A DNA stretch of 64,000 nt, from positions 1,178,001-1,242,000 of the forward strand of contig NZ_CP125957.1 of NCBI RefSeq assembly GCF_030064125.1. The letters run 5' to 3'. Origin of the DNA: Pseudomonas sp. G2-4 (GTDB taxonomy: Bacteria > Pseudomonadota > Gammaproteobacteria > Pseudomonadales > Pseudomonadaceae). The notes below the pieces were generated by a model that was not told the DNA's origin, made no database searches, and worked only from the letters and a program-made list of their open reading frames with translations. Below, piece after piece: positions 17,722 through 27,400 of this stretch; position 1 is the first letter of the stretch, and each line of letters starts with the position of its first letter. The position numbers and the translations under genes were made by a program.

Positions 17722-18084
17722 AAATACAACCTTTCTCAAAACAATCCCGAGCCGTTCCTGGCCGCAAAGATTGATGAAGGAGTTCGGACATGCCTTTGGC
17801 CAAACGCGAACAGACGTTAGAACAGATGCCTGAGAGCTGGATCGGTTCACCGAGGCGCAAAATCATAGGGGATATGCAGGCGTTTGAAGCGGAGAAAGCG
17901 CGGCCTGGTCAAATTTTCTTACAGTTATTTCTTTTTTTGTGCAGATTTCGGTTTTTTTTGACTAATTACTCTAAAAATCCCTTTTCACGGTTTAAATCCT
18001 CCCTATCCTTTAACTTGATAGACCATTTAACCCGGATTCAGAAGGCGCTATCAGGTCAATTCGACGTACAGAAGGGCATCGCTC
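17722..18084. other. AT-rich gene-free stretch between opgD and the toxin-antitoxin region
   Basis: The 363 bases hold the opgD upstream region and, from about 17915 to 18035, an unusually AT-rich block with runs of T (TTTCTTTTTTTGTG, GGTTTTTTTTGAC). An open frame crosses it (17790-18428) but its composition is unlike protein. Promoters for opgD and the small gene at 18085 should lie here; I could not fix their positions. Confidence 0.6.
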
Positions 18085-18270
18085 ATGACGAAAATACAGG
18101 GCATTACCGAAATGCTGGGGATCTTTCCAGGCCTGATCAATGCGCGCAGGACACGGCGACTCAGCCTGGAAGAATTAAGACTGGTGGAGCGCTATCGAGA
18201 GTTGTCGGAAAACGACAGGATCGCCATGCGTTACCTGGTGGATGCAATGAGGAGTGTTTCGAGGTTTTGA
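18085..18270 (+). CDS. Small conserved-looking protein, possible XRE-type C-terminal fragment
   Basis: 61 residues, charged and helical, with no signal or membrane segment. The half LRLVERYRELSENDRIAMRYLVDAM resembles the C-terminal tails of many Cro/C1-type regulators in pseudomonads, but the DNA-binding helix-turn-helix is absent. An AGAAGGG ribosome-binding site lies at a good distance before the ATG. It precedes, on the opposite strand, the end of a toxin-antitoxin pair. Function unknown. It might be a remnant or a genuine small gene. Confidence 0.55.
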   Translation: MTKIQGITEMLGIFPGLINARRTRRLSLEELRLVERYRELSENDRIAMRYLVDAMRSVSRF

Positions 18271-18317
18271 ATAGTCGTTGCGGTGAGCGGCCGGAGCAAA
18301 GGGGAAACCGGCCGATA

Positions 18318-18617
18318 TCATCCCTCCGACCAGTCCTGGGGACGTTCGCTGCGTTGATGCAGTATGCGCAAGATCTGCAATTGCCCATGCATGAGCCGGT
18401 AAGGCGCAACGAACGGATAACGTGTTAACACCAGTTCCCGAATATCGGGAACGACTGAAGGACGGCCCGAGCCGGGAAAGCGTTGCAGCTGTCGCAGCGT
18501 TTCCAGAATGGTGGTGATGACATCGTCAGCGCCTTCCGTGCCGATGGCGGTTTGGTAGTGTTCATGAATCGAGTCGAGGTCACTCTGTGCTTTGTCGGTC
18601 AGTACGATGCTCGGCAC
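18318..18617 (-). CDS. RelE/ParE family toxin
   Basis: 99-residue toxin of type II ParE fold: PSIVLTDKAQSDLDSIHEHYQ at the start, LETLRQLQRFPGSGRPSVVPDIRELVLTRYPFVAPYRL in the centre, LQILRILHQRSERPQDW at the end. Family members inhibit gyrase (ParE) or cleave mRNA (RelE). The LxxFPxxGR motif and the C-terminal ILRILHxR point to ParE. It overlaps the 3' end of the antitoxin gene by 38 bases, so the two are co-translated. No truncation is seen. Confidence 0.88.
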   Translation of the reverse strand: MPSIVLTDKAQSDLDSIHEHYQTAIGTEGADDVITTILETLRQLQRFPGSGRPSVVPDIRELVLTRYPFVAPYRLMHGQLQILRILHQRSERPQDWSEG

Positions 18618-18843
18618 GCTTTGCCCACTTAGCCTTCACGGCGTCCAGATCGGTCAGATTTCCAGCATCGGCATCTGCTATGCCTTCGCTGATGGCTTGC
18701 AGATGCCAGGACTCGGCTTCCACATATCGAACCAGTGCACGCTTGAGGTGGTATTGACGGTCGCGGTCGGTGGCGGCAGCCAACAAATCCAGCTGTTGGG
18801 CCAGACCTTCTTCCACACGAAAGGACAAAACGGGCGAGGCCAT
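18580..18843 (-). CDS. Ribbon-helix-helix antitoxin
   Basis: 87-residue antitoxin of the CopG/ParD-like ribbon-helix-helix class. The N-terminal DNA-binding strand is SPVLSFRVEEGLAQQLDLLAAATDRDRQYHLKRALVRYVE. The C-terminal half (DLDAVKAKWAKRA) probably wraps the toxin. It has a strong AGGAGA ribosome-binding site before the ATG at 18843. It comes first in the pair and likely represses its own promoter through the palindrome at 18855-18877. Confidence 0.88.
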   Translation of the reverse strand: MASPVLSFRVEEGLAQQLDLLAAATDRDRQYHLKRALVRYVEAESWHLQAISEGIADADAGNLTDLDAVKAKWAKRAEHRTDRQSTE

Positions 18844-18854
18844 GGCGATCTCCT

Positions 18855-18877
18855 GGGTGTATACGTTGTAGACACCC
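18855..18877. promoter_or_regulatory. Palindromic operator upstream of the antitoxin gene
   Basis: Arms GGGTGTATAC and GTAGACACCC flank GTT, with one mismatch in ten. It lies 12 bases upstream of the antitoxin ATG, overlapping the leader and just before its ribosome-binding site. This is where RHH antitoxins normally bind to autoregulate. Confidence 0.7.
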
Positions 18878-18988
18878 TAGGCGCTGCCAGGATTTCCGTC
18901 AACCGGCGGGCGTGCACCGATTGACGAAAACCTTAGCAGCACCCACGCAGGGCAACCGCGAGTATGTGTTGCCAGCGTTGTCCTGCAT

Positions 18989-20413
18989 TCAATGCTTGAA
19001 CATCACATGCCGCACCACCGTGTAGTCCTCCAGCCCATACATCGACATATCCTTGCCATAGCCGGAATGTTTCTGACCGCCATGGGGCATTTCGCTGACG
19101 AGCATGAAGTGGGTGTTCACCCAGGTGCAGCCGTATTGCAGGCGCGCCGCCAGGCGATGGGCGCGGCCGATGTCGGCGGTCCACACCGATGACGCCAGGC
19201 CGTAGTCCGACTCATTGGCCCAAGCCAGCACTTGTGCTTCGTCAAGGAACGGCGTGACGGACACCACCGGACCGAACACTTCCCGGCGGACGATTTCGTC
19301 GTCCTGCTGGGCGTCGGCCAGTACCGTCGGTTCGAAGAAGAACCCGTTGCCGTCCACGGTCTTGCCACCGGTGATCAGGCGGATATGCGGCTGGGCGATG
19401 GCCCGTTCGACAAAACCCGCGACGCGGTCACGGTGCTGGGCGGTGATCAGCGGTCCCATTTCAGTGTCGGGAGCGGTTTGCAGGCCGTACTTGATACTGC
19501 CCACCGCTGCGCCGAGCTTCTCGACAAACTGCTCGTAGATGCCTTGCTGGGCATAGATGCGGCAAGCGGCGGTGCAGTCCTGGCCCGCGTTGTAGAAACC
19601 GAACGTGCGGATGCCTTCCACAGCCGCGTCAATGTCGGCGTCGTCGAAAATGATCACTGGGGCCTTGCCGCCCAGTTCCATGTGCGTGCGCTTGACGCTG
19701 TCGGCGGTGCTGGAAATGATGTTCGAGCCGGTGGCGATGGAGCCGGTGAGCGACACCATGCGCACTTTCGGATGGGTCACCAGCGGCTGGCCCACGGTTG
19801 GCCCACGACCGAACACCACATTGAGCACGCCGGCCGGGAAAATTTCCGACGCCAATTCCGCCAGGCGCAACGCGGTCAGCGGGGTTTGTTCCGACGGCTT
19901 GAGCACCACGGTATTCCCGGCGGCCAGGGCCGGGGCGATTTTCCAGGCGACCATCATCAAGGGGTAATTCCACGGCGCGATAGAGGCGATGACCCCCACC
20001 GGGTCGCGGCGAATCATCGAGGTGTGCCCCGGCAGGTATTCGCCACCCGCCGAGCCGTTCATGCAGCGACTGGCGCCGGCAAAGAAGCGGAACACGTCGG
20101 CAATCGCCGGGATCTCGTCGTTCAGCGCGGCGCTCAAGGGCTTGCCGCAATTGTCCGACTCCAGCTTCGCCAGTTCTTCGCCGTGGGCTTCGATGGCGTC
20201 AGCCAGTTTGAGCAGCAACAGGGAGCGGTCCTTGGGCGCAACCTGCGACCAGCTGTCGAAGGCGCTGTCGGCCGCACGAACGGCGGCATCGACCTGGGCT
20301 TCGCTGGCTTCATTGATTTCCACCAGCACCCGCCCCAGCGACGGGTTAAACACGGCTTGGCCGGGGCCTTCGCCGTTTACCAGGTGGCCGTTGATCAGCA
20401 GTTTGGTTTGCAT
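18989..20413 (-). CDS. patD: Gamma-aminobutyraldehyde dehydrogenase (PatD/YdcW-like)
   Basis: Oxidises 4-aminobutanal (from putrescine) to GABA with NAD. 474 residues, the same length as E. coli PatD. The NAD-binding region has PWNYPLMM and GSIATGS. The general base is Glu246 in MELGGKAPV, and the catalytic cysteine is Cys280 in [11 protein letters not shown]. The C-terminal motif [24 protein letters not shown] is typical of aminoaldehyde dehydrogenases. It is the last gene of a ydcSTUV-patD-like block. A REP pair separates it from the permease gene, so it may be expressed partly on its own. Confidence 0.88.
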   Translation of the reverse strand: MQTKLLINGHLVNGEGPGQAVFNPSLGRVLVEINEASEAQVDAAVRAADSAFDSWSQVAPKDRSLLLLKLADAIEAHGEELAKLESDNCGKPLSAALNDEIPAIADVFRFFAGASRCMNGSAGGEYLPGHTSMIRRDPVGVIASIAPWNYPLMMVAWKIAPALAAGNTVVLKPSEQTPLTALRLAELASEIFPAGVLNVVFGRGPTVGQPLVTHPKVRMVSLTGSIATGSNIISSTADSVKRTHMELGGKAPVIIFDDADIDAAVEGIRTFGFYNAGQDCTAACRIYAQQGIYEQFVEKLGAAVGSIKYGLQTAPDTEMGPLITAQHRDRVAGFVERAIAQPHIRLITGGKTVDGNGFFFEPTVLADAQQDDEIVRREVFGPVVSVTPFLDEAQVLAWANESDYGLASSVWTADIGRAHRLAARLQYGCTWVNTHFMLVSEMPHGGQKHSGYGKDMSMYGLEDYTVVRHVMFKH

Positions 20414-20460
20414 AGCTTTGTCCTCATCGAAGCAGTTATGTGTCTGCTGGAACCGATCCC

Positions 20461-20550
20461 TGTGGGAGCGAGCTTGCTCGCGATAGCGGTCTTACAGTCG
20501 ACACGTGTGTTGAGTGTTCGTCAGTCATCGCGAGCAAGCTCGCTCCCACA
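20461..20550. repeat. REP pair, family A, inside the ydc-like block
   Basis: Forward then reverse copies of core GAGCGAGCTTGCTCGC in the gap between the ydcV-like permease and patD. Confidence 0.9.
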
Positions 20551-20578
20551 AAAGCCCTTTTGTACAAGGCGAAAGGGG

Positions 20579-21388
20579 CTACTTTCCGCCGCTACCGGCC
20601 ACGCTCTCACCCCCACGGGTCAAGTAATAGGCGCCGAGTATCGGCAACATCGTCACGATCATCACCAGCATCGCCACCACGTTGGTCACCGGCACGTCGC
20701 GAGGACGGCTGAGCTGGTTGAGCAGCCAGAGCGGCAGCGTGCGTTCGTGGCCGGCGGTGAAGGTGGTGACGATGATCTCGTCGAACGACAGCGCGAACGC
20801 CAGCATCCCGCCGGCCAGCAGTGCTGAGCCGAGGTTGGGCAGGATGATGTAGCGGAAGGTCTGCCAGCCGTCGGCCCCCAGGTCCATCGACGCCTCGATC
20901 AGGCTGTGGGACGTGCGGCGCAGGCGGGCGATGACGTTGTTGTAGACGATCACCACGCAGAATGTCGCGTGGCCGACGATGATGGTGAACATGCCCGGTT
21001 CGATTCCCAGGGTCTTGAAGGTCGCCAGCAGGGCAATGCCGGTGATGATCCCTGGCAGGGCAATCGGCAGGATCAGCATCAGCGAAATCCCCTGTTTGCC
21101 GAAGAAGTCCCGGCGGTACAGTGCCGCCGAGGCCAGCGTGCCGAGCACCATGGCGATCAGCGTGGCGATGGCCGCGATCTGCAACGACAGCTTGATGGCC
21201 TCCAGCACATCCGGACGCGAGAAGGCGATGCTGAACCATTTCAGGGTCAGGCCCTTGGGCGGAAAGCTGAACGCCGCGTCTTCGGTGTTGAAGGCGTAGA
21301 GGAAGATGATCAGGATCGGGAAGTGCAGAAACACCAGCCCGCCCCACGCGGCGATCTTCAGGCCCCAGGATGATTTTTCAGAGTGCAT
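20579..21388 (-). CDS. ydcV: ABC transporter permease, YdcV/PotC-like
   Basis: Inner-membrane permease of a polyamine-type importer, 269 residues with six predicted helices beginning at [19 protein letters not shown]. The EAA loop, which contacts the ATPase, reads [22 protein letters not shown]. The ATG at 21388 overlaps the end of the other permease gene by 11 bases, so translation is coupled. The open frame extends to 21430, but the upstream residues do not fit. Confidence 0.9.
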   Translation of the reverse strand: MHSEKSSWGLKIAAWGGLVFLHFPILIIFLYAFNTEDAAFSFPPKGLTLKWFSIAFSRPDVLEAIKLSLQIAAIATLIAMVLGTLASAALYRRDFFGKQGISLMLILPIALPGIITGIALLATFKTLGIEPGMFTIIVGHATFCVVIVYNNVIARLRRTSHSLIEASMDLGADGWQTFRYIILPNLGSALLAGGMLAFALSFDEIIVTTFTAGHERTLPLWLLNQLSRPRDVPVTNVVAMLVMIVTMLPILGAYYLTRGGESVAGSGGK

Positions 21389-22325
21389 CGAAAGCCCCCA
21401 GGCGCTTGACGATAGACAGGTAGATGGCAATCAGCACGATGGGCACCAGGGTGAACGCCGCGGCCATGGGCATGTTGCCGATGGCGCCTTGCTGGGCGTA
21501 GACCATGCTGCCGACGAAGTAGCCCGGCGGGCCTACCAGCTGGGGCACGATGAAATCCCCCAGGGTCAGCGAGAAAGTGAAGATCGAGCCAGCGGCAATG
21601 CCCGGGATCGACAGCGGCAAAATCACTTGCATGAACGTCTGGCGCGGCCTGGCACCCAGATCCGCCGAAGCGTGCAGCAAGGACGGCGGCAGGCGCTCCA
21701 GGGACGCCTGGATCGGCAGGATCATGAACGGCAGCCAGATGTAGACGAACACCAGGAAGCGCCCCAGATGTGAGGTGGACAAGGTACTGCCGCCCACACC
21801 GGGGATCCCCAGCACGAACTGCAACACCGGCCCCAGGCCCAGGTGCTGGACGAACCACTGGGCCACGCCGCCCTTGGCCAGCAGCAGCGTCCAGGCGTAG
21901 GCCTTGACGATATAACTGGCCCACATCGGCAGCATCACCGCGATGTAGAAAAACGCCTTGGTCTTGCCGCTGGTGTAGCGGGCCATGTAGTAGGCAATCG
22001 GGAAGGCGACGATGGCGCTGGCGATGGACACCACGATGGCCATGGTCAAGGTGCGCAGGATGATGTCGAAGTTCGAGGGCTGGAACAGCGCGGTGAAATT
22101 CGCCAGGGTCAGGTCGGGCGTGACTGCCATGGTGAAGTCATCGAAGGTGTAGAAGCCCTGCCACAGCAAGGTCAGCAGTGAGCCCAGGTAGATTGCGCCG
22201 AACCAGATCAGCGGCGGCACCAGCAGCATCGACAGGTACAGGTTGGGCCGTCGGTACAGCAGGTTGGAGAAACGTCGCAAGGGTGAGCCGGGTGCAGGCG
22301 TTTGAGTGATGGCCACGGTGTTCAT
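21378..22325 (-). CDS. ydcU: ABC transporter permease, YdcU/PotB-like
   Basis: Inner-membrane permease of 315 residues. The first helix is [27 protein letters not shown]. The EAA-type coupling loop is [25 protein letters not shown]. The ATG at 22325 starts one base after the ATPase stop, and the end overlaps the next permease, as expected for an equimolar heterodimeric channel. Confidence 0.9.
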   Translation of the reverse strand: MNTVAITQTPAPGSPLRRFSNLLYRRPNLYLSMLLVPPLIWFGAIYLGSLLTLLWQGFYTFDDFTMAVTPDLTLANFTALFQPSNFDIILRTLTMAIVVSIASAIVAFPIAYYMARYTSGKTKAFFYIAVMLPMWASYIVKAYAWTLLLAKGGVAQWFVQHLGLGPVLQFVLGIPGVGGSTLSTSHLGRFLVFVYIWLPFMILPIQASLERLPPSLLHASADLGARPRQTFMQVILPLSIPGIAAGSIFTFSLTLGDFIVPQLVGPPGYFVGSMVYAQQGAIGNMPMAAAFTLVPIVLIAIYLSIVKRLGAFDAL

Positions 22326-22326
22326 C

Positions 22327-23364
22327 TCACACCTCGCTGCCGACGGTGTCATGCAGCGCGATCATCGCCTCGCGGGCCCAGCGTACGGTTAGTTGCTGGC
22401 CGGTCTGGTGCTGGGCGCCGGTGTCGACCCACTGGGTGTTGGCCTGGCTGAGGTTCAGGGTCTGGCCGTTCTCAAGCTTCAATTCATAGCGTGTGGCGCT
22501 GCCCTGGTACTGGATGTCGTGAAGCAGGCCGTGGACTTCGATTTCATGAGCGGCCAACGGCCCTTCGGCGAAACGCACGTGTTCCGGGCGTATAGAGAAC
22601 GGCTGTGGATTGCCGCTCAGTTGCCGGGCCAGCTCGCCACGAATCACATTGGAGGTGCCGACGAATTCGGCGACGAAGGTGGTCGCCGGCTTCATGTACA
22701 GGTTGCGCGGCGTATCGACCTGTTCGATGCGACCCTTGTTGAACACCGCCACGCGGTCGGACATCGACAAGGCTTCGGTCTGGTCGTGGGTGACGAAAAT
22801 GAAGGTGATGCCCAACTGGCGTTGCAGTTTCTTCAACTCGCCCTGCATCTGTTCGCGCAGCTTCAAGTCGAGGGCGCCCAGGGGTTCGTCCAGCAGCAAC
22901 ACTCGCGGGCGATTGACCAACGCACGGGCCAGGGCCACACGCTGGCGCTGGCCGCCGGAGAGCTGCACCGGCTTGCGGTCGCCGTAGCCGCCCAAGGCGA
23001 CCATTTCCAGCGCTTCATCGGCGCGCTTGATGCGTTCGGCCTTGGCAACGCCTTTGACTTTCAGGCCGTAGGCCACGTTGTCGCGCACATTCATGTGCGG
23101 GAAGAGGGCGTAATCCTGGAAAACCGTGTTGACGTCCCGCTGATAGGGCGGCAGCCCGGCGGCTTCTTCGCCGTGGATGCGGATCGAACCGGCGCTGGGT
23201 TGTTCGAACCCGGCGATCAGTCGCAGGCAGGTGGTCTTGCCTGAGCCGGAGGGACCCAGCATGGAAAAGAACTCGCCGTCCTGGATGTCGATGGAAACCC
23301 GGTCAACGGCCTTCACTTCGCCAAACTGACGGGAGACCTGGGAGAATTGGACTGCAAGCGTCAT
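22327..23364 (-). CDS. ydcT: ABC transporter ATP-binding protein, YdcT/PotA-like
   Basis: ATPase subunit of 345 residues. The Walker A is GPSGSGKTT, the signature LSGGQRQRVALARAL, the Walker B VLLLDEP and the switch histidine lies in FVTHDQTEAL. A C-terminal TOBE domain (FSIRPEHVRF) follows from about residue 245. The ATG at 23364 is preferred over an upstream TTG because GGAG lies nine bases before it. It is adjacent to ydcU by one base. Confidence 0.93.
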   Translation of the reverse strand: MTLAVQFSQVSRQFGEVKAVDRVSIDIQDGEFFSMLGPSGSGKTTCLRLIAGFEQPSAGSIRIHGEEAAGLPPYQRDVNTVFQDYALFPHMNVRDNVAYGLKVKGVAKAERIKRADEALEMVALGGYGDRKPVQLSGGQRQRVALARALVNRPRVLLLDEPLGALDLKLREQMQGELKKLQRQLGITFIFVTHDQTEALSMSDRVAVFNKGRIEQVDTPRNLYMKPATTFVAEFVGTSNVIRGELARQLSGNPQPFSIRPEHVRFAEGPLAAHEIEVHGLLHDIQYQGSATRYELKLENGQTLNLSQANTQWVDTGAQHQTGQQLTVRWAREAMIALHDTVGSEV

Positions 23365-23423
23365 GGTGCGGTGCTCCAAAAAGCGGGGCGGGTATGAAAT
23401 TTCAACGGTTGGAACGCGGTCCC

Positions 23424-23556
23424 GTGGCGAGGGAGCTTGCTCCCGCTGGGTGGCGCAGCCACCCCAAAACCAGCCGATGCGGTGGGTCAGGTCATACCGC
23501 GTTGGTCTGTTTTGGGCGTGCTGCGCACGCCAGCGGGAGCAAGCTCCCTCGCCACA
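23424..23556. repeat. REP pair, family B, inside the ydc-like block
   Basis: Inverted copies of core GAGGGAGCTTGCTCCC about 100 bases apart, between the binding-protein and ATPase genes. It is placed where it could stabilise the upstream binding-protein mRNA relative to the membrane subunits. Confidence 0.9.
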
Positions 23557-23591
23557 GGGTTAACCATGTCCCCCAAACAGGTTACTGCGAC

Positions 23592-24743
23592 TTACCGCCC
23601 ACCCATGATCGCAATGTAGTCCTGGGTCCAGCGGCTGTACGGCACGAACTTGCCGCCTTCGGCCTGTGGGGTTTTCCAGAAGGCGATCTTGTCGAACTGG
23701 TCGAAGCCATTGGTCTTGCAGCCTTCGGCTCCGAGCAGTTCGCTGCCCTGGCACGCCGCAGGTACCGCAGGCAAGGAGCCGAACCACGCGGCCACGTCAC
23801 CCTGGACTTTCGGTTGCAGCGACCAGTCCATCCATTTGTACGCGCAGTTGGGGTGCTTGGCCTCGGTGTGGAGCATCGTGGTGTCGGCCCAACCGGTGGC
23901 GCCTTCTTTCGGAATGGTCGAGGCGATCGGTTGTTTTTCGTTCATCAGGCCGTTGACCTGGTACGGCCAGGCGCCGGACGCCACCACGCCTTCGTTCTTG
24001 AAATCGCTCATCTGCACGGTGGTGTCGTGCCAGTAACGGTGGATCAACGGTTGCTGGGCCCGCAGCAGTTCCAGCACGGCCTTGTATTGCGCTTCGTCGA
24101 GTTGGTACGGGTCCTTGATGCCCAGCTCAGGCTTGGCGGTCTTGAGGTACAACGCCGCGTCGGCGATGTAGATAGGGCCATCGTAGGCTTGCACGCGGCC
24201 CTTGTTGGGCTTGCCGTCAGGCAGGTCCTGGGCACTGAACAGCACGCTCCAACTGGTGGGCGCCTGCTTGAACACCTCAGTGTTGTACATCAGCACGTTC
24301 GGACCCCACTGGTACGGGGCGCCGTAGGTCTGCTGGTTGACCACGTACCACGGTGCATCCTTGAGGCGCGGGTCGAGGTTTTTCCAGTTGGGGATCAGCG
24401 CCGTGTTGATCGGCTGTACACGCTTGCCGGCAATCAGCCGCAGCGAGGCGTCGCCGGAGGCGGTGACCAGGTCGTAGCCGCCCTTGGTCATCAGGCTGAC
24501 CATTTCGTCGGACGTCGCGGCGGTTTTCACATTGACCTTGCAGCCGGTTTCCTTCTCGAAACCGCTCACCCAGTCGTAGGCCTTGTCGCTTTCGCCCCGT
24601 TCGATATAGCCCGGCCAGGCGACGATATCCAGTTGGCCTTCGCCAGCACCAACCGCCTTGAGCGGTTCGGCGGCCTGGAGGCCGACGCTGGTCAGCAGCG
24701 CCGTGGCGATGGCGCTGAGCAATGCGGTCTTGTGCGCGTACAT
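23592..24743 (-). CDS. ydcS: ABC transporter substrate-binding protein, YdcS-like
   Basis: Periplasmic spermidine/putrescine-type binding protein, 383 residues. The signal peptide (MYAHKTALLSAIATALLTSVGLQA) is cleaved near residue 24. The mature protein starts with LDIVAWPGYIERGESDKAYDWVSGFEKETGCKVNVK, a YdcS/PotD-family block. Three cysteines near the C-terminus (PAACQGSELLGAEGCKTNG) are characteristic. The ligand is not known from sequence; the neighbouring aminoaldehyde dehydrogenases suggest a polyamine or related amine. Confidence 0.9.
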   Translation of the reverse strand: MYAHKTALLSAIATALLTSVGLQAAEPLKAVGAGEGQLDIVAWPGYIERGESDKAYDWVSGFEKETGCKVNVKTAATSDEMVSLMTKGGYDLVTASGDASLRLIAGKRVQPINTALIPNWKNLDPRLKDAPWYVVNQQTYGAPYQWGPNVLMYNTEVFKQAPTSWSVLFSAQDLPDGKPNKGRVQAYDGPIYIADAALYLKTAKPELGIKDPYQLDEAQYKAVLELLRAQQPLIHRYWHDTTVQMSDFKNEGVVASGAWPYQVNGLMNEKQPIASTIPKEGATGWADTTMLHTEAKHPNCAYKWMDWSLQPKVQGDVAAWFGSLPAVPAACQGSELLGAEGCKTNGFDQFDKIAFWKTPQAEGGKFVPYSRWTQDYIAIMGGR

Positions 24744-24823
24744 GGAAATCCCTCTTGCTTTAATTATGGTCGGGGCAGTTGAGAAGCGTGTCGCTGGTTA
24801 TTGTTTTAGCTTAGCCTTGCAGC

Positions 24824-26281
24824 TCAAAACTCCCGGCCATGCCGGGCCATGATATGGCGTACCACGCTGTAGTCCTGGAGCGAGTCACTGGACAGATCCT
24901 TCCCATAGCCGGAGCGTTTCAGACCGCCGTGGGGCATTTCGCTGACCAGCATGAAGTGACTGTTGATCCAGGTGCAGCCGTATTGCAGCCGCGCGGCGAC
25001 CTGCATCGCTTTGTCCAGGTTCTGTGTCCATACCGAGGAGGCCAGGCCGTATTCGGAATCGTTGGCCCAGTCCACCGCCTGGCTGAGTTCGTCGAAGCGG
25101 GTCACGGTGACGACCGGGCCGAACACCTCCCGCTGGACGATTTCATCGGTTTGCTTGCAGCCGGCCAGCAGGGTGGGCTGGTAATAGAAGCCAGCGCCGG
25201 AGTGCGCCGCCGCACCGGTGATGCGCTCGATATGCGGCTGCCCAAGGGCGCGCTCGACGAAACTGGCGACGCGGTCGCGCTGGCGGGTGCTGATCAGCGG
25301 GCCGATTTCATTGTCGGCATCGCGCTTGCCGGCAAAGCGCAAGCTGCTGACCGCCGCGCCGAGCTCGGCCACCAGTTGGTCGTGAATTCCGCCCTGGGCG
25401 TAGATCCGGCACGCGGCGGTGCAATCCTGCCCGGCGTTGTAATAACCGTAGGTGCGCACGCCTTCGATCACCGCCTGGAGGTCGGCGTCGTTGCACACGA
25501 TCACCGGCGCCTTGCCGCCCAGCTCCAAGTGCGTGCGTTTGAGGGTTTTCGCCGCGGCCTGGAGGATCTTCTGCCCGGTGACGATATCGCCGGTCAACGA
25601 AACCATGCGCACTTTGGGGTGGCTGACCAGATGGCTGCCCACCCCTTCGCCGCCTCCACAGATGATGTTGATCACGCCGCGCGGCAGGATCTGGGCCAGG
25701 ATCGGCGCCAGGGCCAGGATCGACAGTGGTGTGTGTTCCGACGGCTTGAACACCAGCGTATTGCCGGCGGCCAGGGCCGGGGCGATTTTCCACGCGGCCA
25801 TCATGATCGGGTAGTTCCACGGCGCAATGGACGCCACTACGCCAATCGGGTCGCGGCGCACCATGCTGGTGTAGCCGGGCAGGTACTCACCACTGAGCTG
25901 ACCCGTCTGGCAGCGCACCGCGCCGGCAAAGAAACGGAACACGTCCACCGTGGCGCTCAGGTCATCCTGGCGCGCCAAATGCAGCGGCTTGCCGCAGTTC
26001 AGGGATTCCAGGCGGGCCAGGTAATCGGCGTTTTTTTCGATGGCGCTGGCGATTTCCAGCAGCAGGTTCGAACGTTGTTGCGGTGTGGTGCGCGACCATC
26101 CGTCGAAGGCGCTGTGGGCGGCCAGGATCGCGGCTTCGACTTGCTCGGTGCTGGCCTCGGCAATGTGGGCCAGTACTTCGCCGGTGGCCGGATTGAGAAT
26201 GGGCTCGACAAAGCCCTGGCCTGCGACCAGTTCTCCGTCGATCAGCAACGCGGTGCACAACGGAGTTTGCGTGCCAGCCAT
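24824..26281 (-). CDS. Second aminoaldehyde dehydrogenase, PatD paralogue
   Basis: NAD-dependent aldehyde dehydrogenase of 485 residues, clearly related to the PatD-like gene downstream: [22 protein letters not shown], Glu253 in LELGGKAPV, Cys287 in [11 protein letters not shown], and the C-terminal [28 protein letters not shown]. It heads the transporter block, 80 bases before ydcS, and LysR follows upstream. Two paralogues around one importer suggest two different aldehyde substrates, or one duplicated step. The exact substrate is inferred only as an omega-aminoaldehyde. Confidence 0.85.
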   Translation of the reverse strand: MAGTQTPLCTALLIDGELVAGQGFVEPILNPATGEVLAHIAEASTEQVEAAILAAHSAFDGWSRTTPQQRSNLLLEIASAIEKNADYLARLESLNCGKPLHLARQDDLSATVDVFRFFAGAVRCQTGQLSGEYLPGYTSMVRRDPIGVVASIAPWNYPIMMAAWKIAPALAAGNTLVFKPSEHTPLSILALAPILAQILPRGVINIICGGGEGVGSHLVSHPKVRMVSLTGDIVTGQKILQAAAKTLKRTHLELGGKAPVIVCNDADLQAVIEGVRTYGYYNAGQDCTAACRIYAQGGIHDQLVAELGAAVSSLRFAGKRDADNEIGPLISTRQRDRVASFVERALGQPHIERITGAAAHSGAGFYYQPTLLAGCKQTDEIVQREVFGPVVTVTRFDELSQAVDWANDSEYGLASSVWTQNLDKAMQVAARLQYGCTWINSHFMLVSEMPHGGLKRSGYGKDLSSDSLQDYSVVRHIMARHGREF

Positions 26282-26320
26282 GTCCGACTTCTCTTTTTAT
26301 ATCGGTTGAAACACAGAACC

Positions 26321-26408
26321 TGTGGGAGCGAGCTTGCTCGCGATGGCGGTCTATCAGTCGACATTACTTTGCTGACACTCCGTCATCGCGAGCAAGCTCG
26401 CTCCCACA
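26321..26408. repeat. REP pair, family A
   Basis: Forward then reverse copies of core GAGCGAGCTTGCTCGC between the second aldehyde dehydrogenase gene and the LysR gene. Confidence 0.9.
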
Positions 26409-26485
26409 ATGGATTGTGGTGATGCAGCAAGACTAGTGCTCAGCCTTAAAGCCGACAAATTCTAAATACTCAAGGCTACATTCGA

Positions 26486-27400
26486 TTAAATAGATGGCTT
26501 GCGGCCGCCGTAAGGTTGCTCCCGCGCGACGGTCAAGAACGGGTCGACCAGGGCCGGTCGCGCCGTGCCTCGACGCCACGCCAGACCGACGTCGAGGGTC
26601 TGGCTGAGGTCGGCAATCGGTCGCGCTTCAATGATGTCGCCTTCCAGTGACCAGGGACGGTAGGTCATGTCCGGCTGGATCGACACGCCAAGCCCCGCCG
26701 CCACCAGGCTTCGCACCGCTTCGGTCGAGGCGGTACGCAGCGTGATCTTCGGTTGCAGGCCGGCGCCGCGCCACAGGCGCTGGGCGTTGCGGTCCATTTC
26801 ATCGACGTTGAGCTGGATCAGTGGCTCGCGGGCCACGTCGGCCAGATTGATGCTGTCGTGTTCCAGCAACGGGTGCTGGGCTGGCAGCCACAAGCGGTGG
26901 GGTGAATGGGTCAGCACTTCGGTCTGCAAGGCATGGCGGTCTTCCAGGTTGGACAGGATCAGCACTCCGACATCGATTTCACCGCTGACCAATAAATGTT
27001 CGATGTACGGCCGTTCGTCTTCCATGACACGAATTTCCACATTGGGATAGGCGCGTTGGAAGCGGGTCAGCAGATCCGCCAGATAATAACCGGCGACCAG
27101 GCTGGTGACCCCGATGGTGACGTGGCCGGCCACCTGGTCGGTGCTTTGCTGCAGGCTGCGCTTGGCGTTGTCGACGGTGGCGAGGATCAAGTGGGCCTGG
27201 CGCAGGAATTGATGCCCTTGGTGGGTCAGGGTCATGCCCTTGGCGTGGCGGTTGAACAGGCTGACGCCGATTTCCTGCTCCAACTGCTGGATGGCCAGGG
27301 TCAAGGTGGATTGGGAGATGAAGGCTGTTTGTGCGGCGGCGGAGATCGAGCCGGTTTCGGCCACGGCGATGAAATGGCGGATCTGACGCAGCGTCATCAT
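26486..27400 (-). CDS. LysR family transcriptional regulator
   Basis: 304-residue LTTR. The N-terminal winged helix-turn-helix reads LRQIRHFIAVAETGSISAAAQTAFISQSTLTLAIQQLEQEIGVSLFNR; the periplasmic-binding-like effector domain follows from about residue 90. Of two adjacent ATGs I take the first (27400). It lies upstream of, and on the same strand as, the second aldehyde dehydrogenase and the ydc-like importer, so it is the likely regulator of the block. E. coli ydcSTUV-patD instead has a MocR-type neighbour (YdcR). Confidence 0.9.
   Translation of the reverse strand: MMTLRQIRHFIAVAETGSISAAAQTAFISQSTLTLAIQQLEQEIGVSLFNRHAKGMTLTHQGHQFLRQAHLILATVDNAKRSLQQSTDQVAGHVTIGVTSLVAGYYLADLLTRFQRAYPNVEIRVMEDERPYIEHLLVSGEIDVGVLILSNLEDRHALQTEVLTHSPHRLWLPAQHPLLEHDSINLADVAREPLIQLNVDEMDRNAQRLWRGAGLQPKITLRTASTEAVRSLVAAGLGVSIQPDMTYRPWSLEGDIIEARPIADLSQTLDVGLAWRRGTARPALVDPFLTVAREQPYGGRKPSI

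Noticed and set aside
17790..18428. 212-codon forward frame across the AT-rich block and the toxin gene
   Set aside because: It runs through the AT-rich block and antisense to the toxin, and the residues resemble no protein; the 61-codon gene inside it is in another frame with a better ribosome-binding site.
19232..20827. 531-codon forward frame opposite patD
   Set aside because: Antisense shadow; it crosses a REP pair and a second gene boundary, and patD is a clear family member.
23394..26422. Two long forward frames (462 and 527 codons) opposite ydcS and the second aldehyde dehydrogenase
   Set aside because: Both cross REP pairs and gene borders and have shadow composition; the minus-strand genes are well supported.
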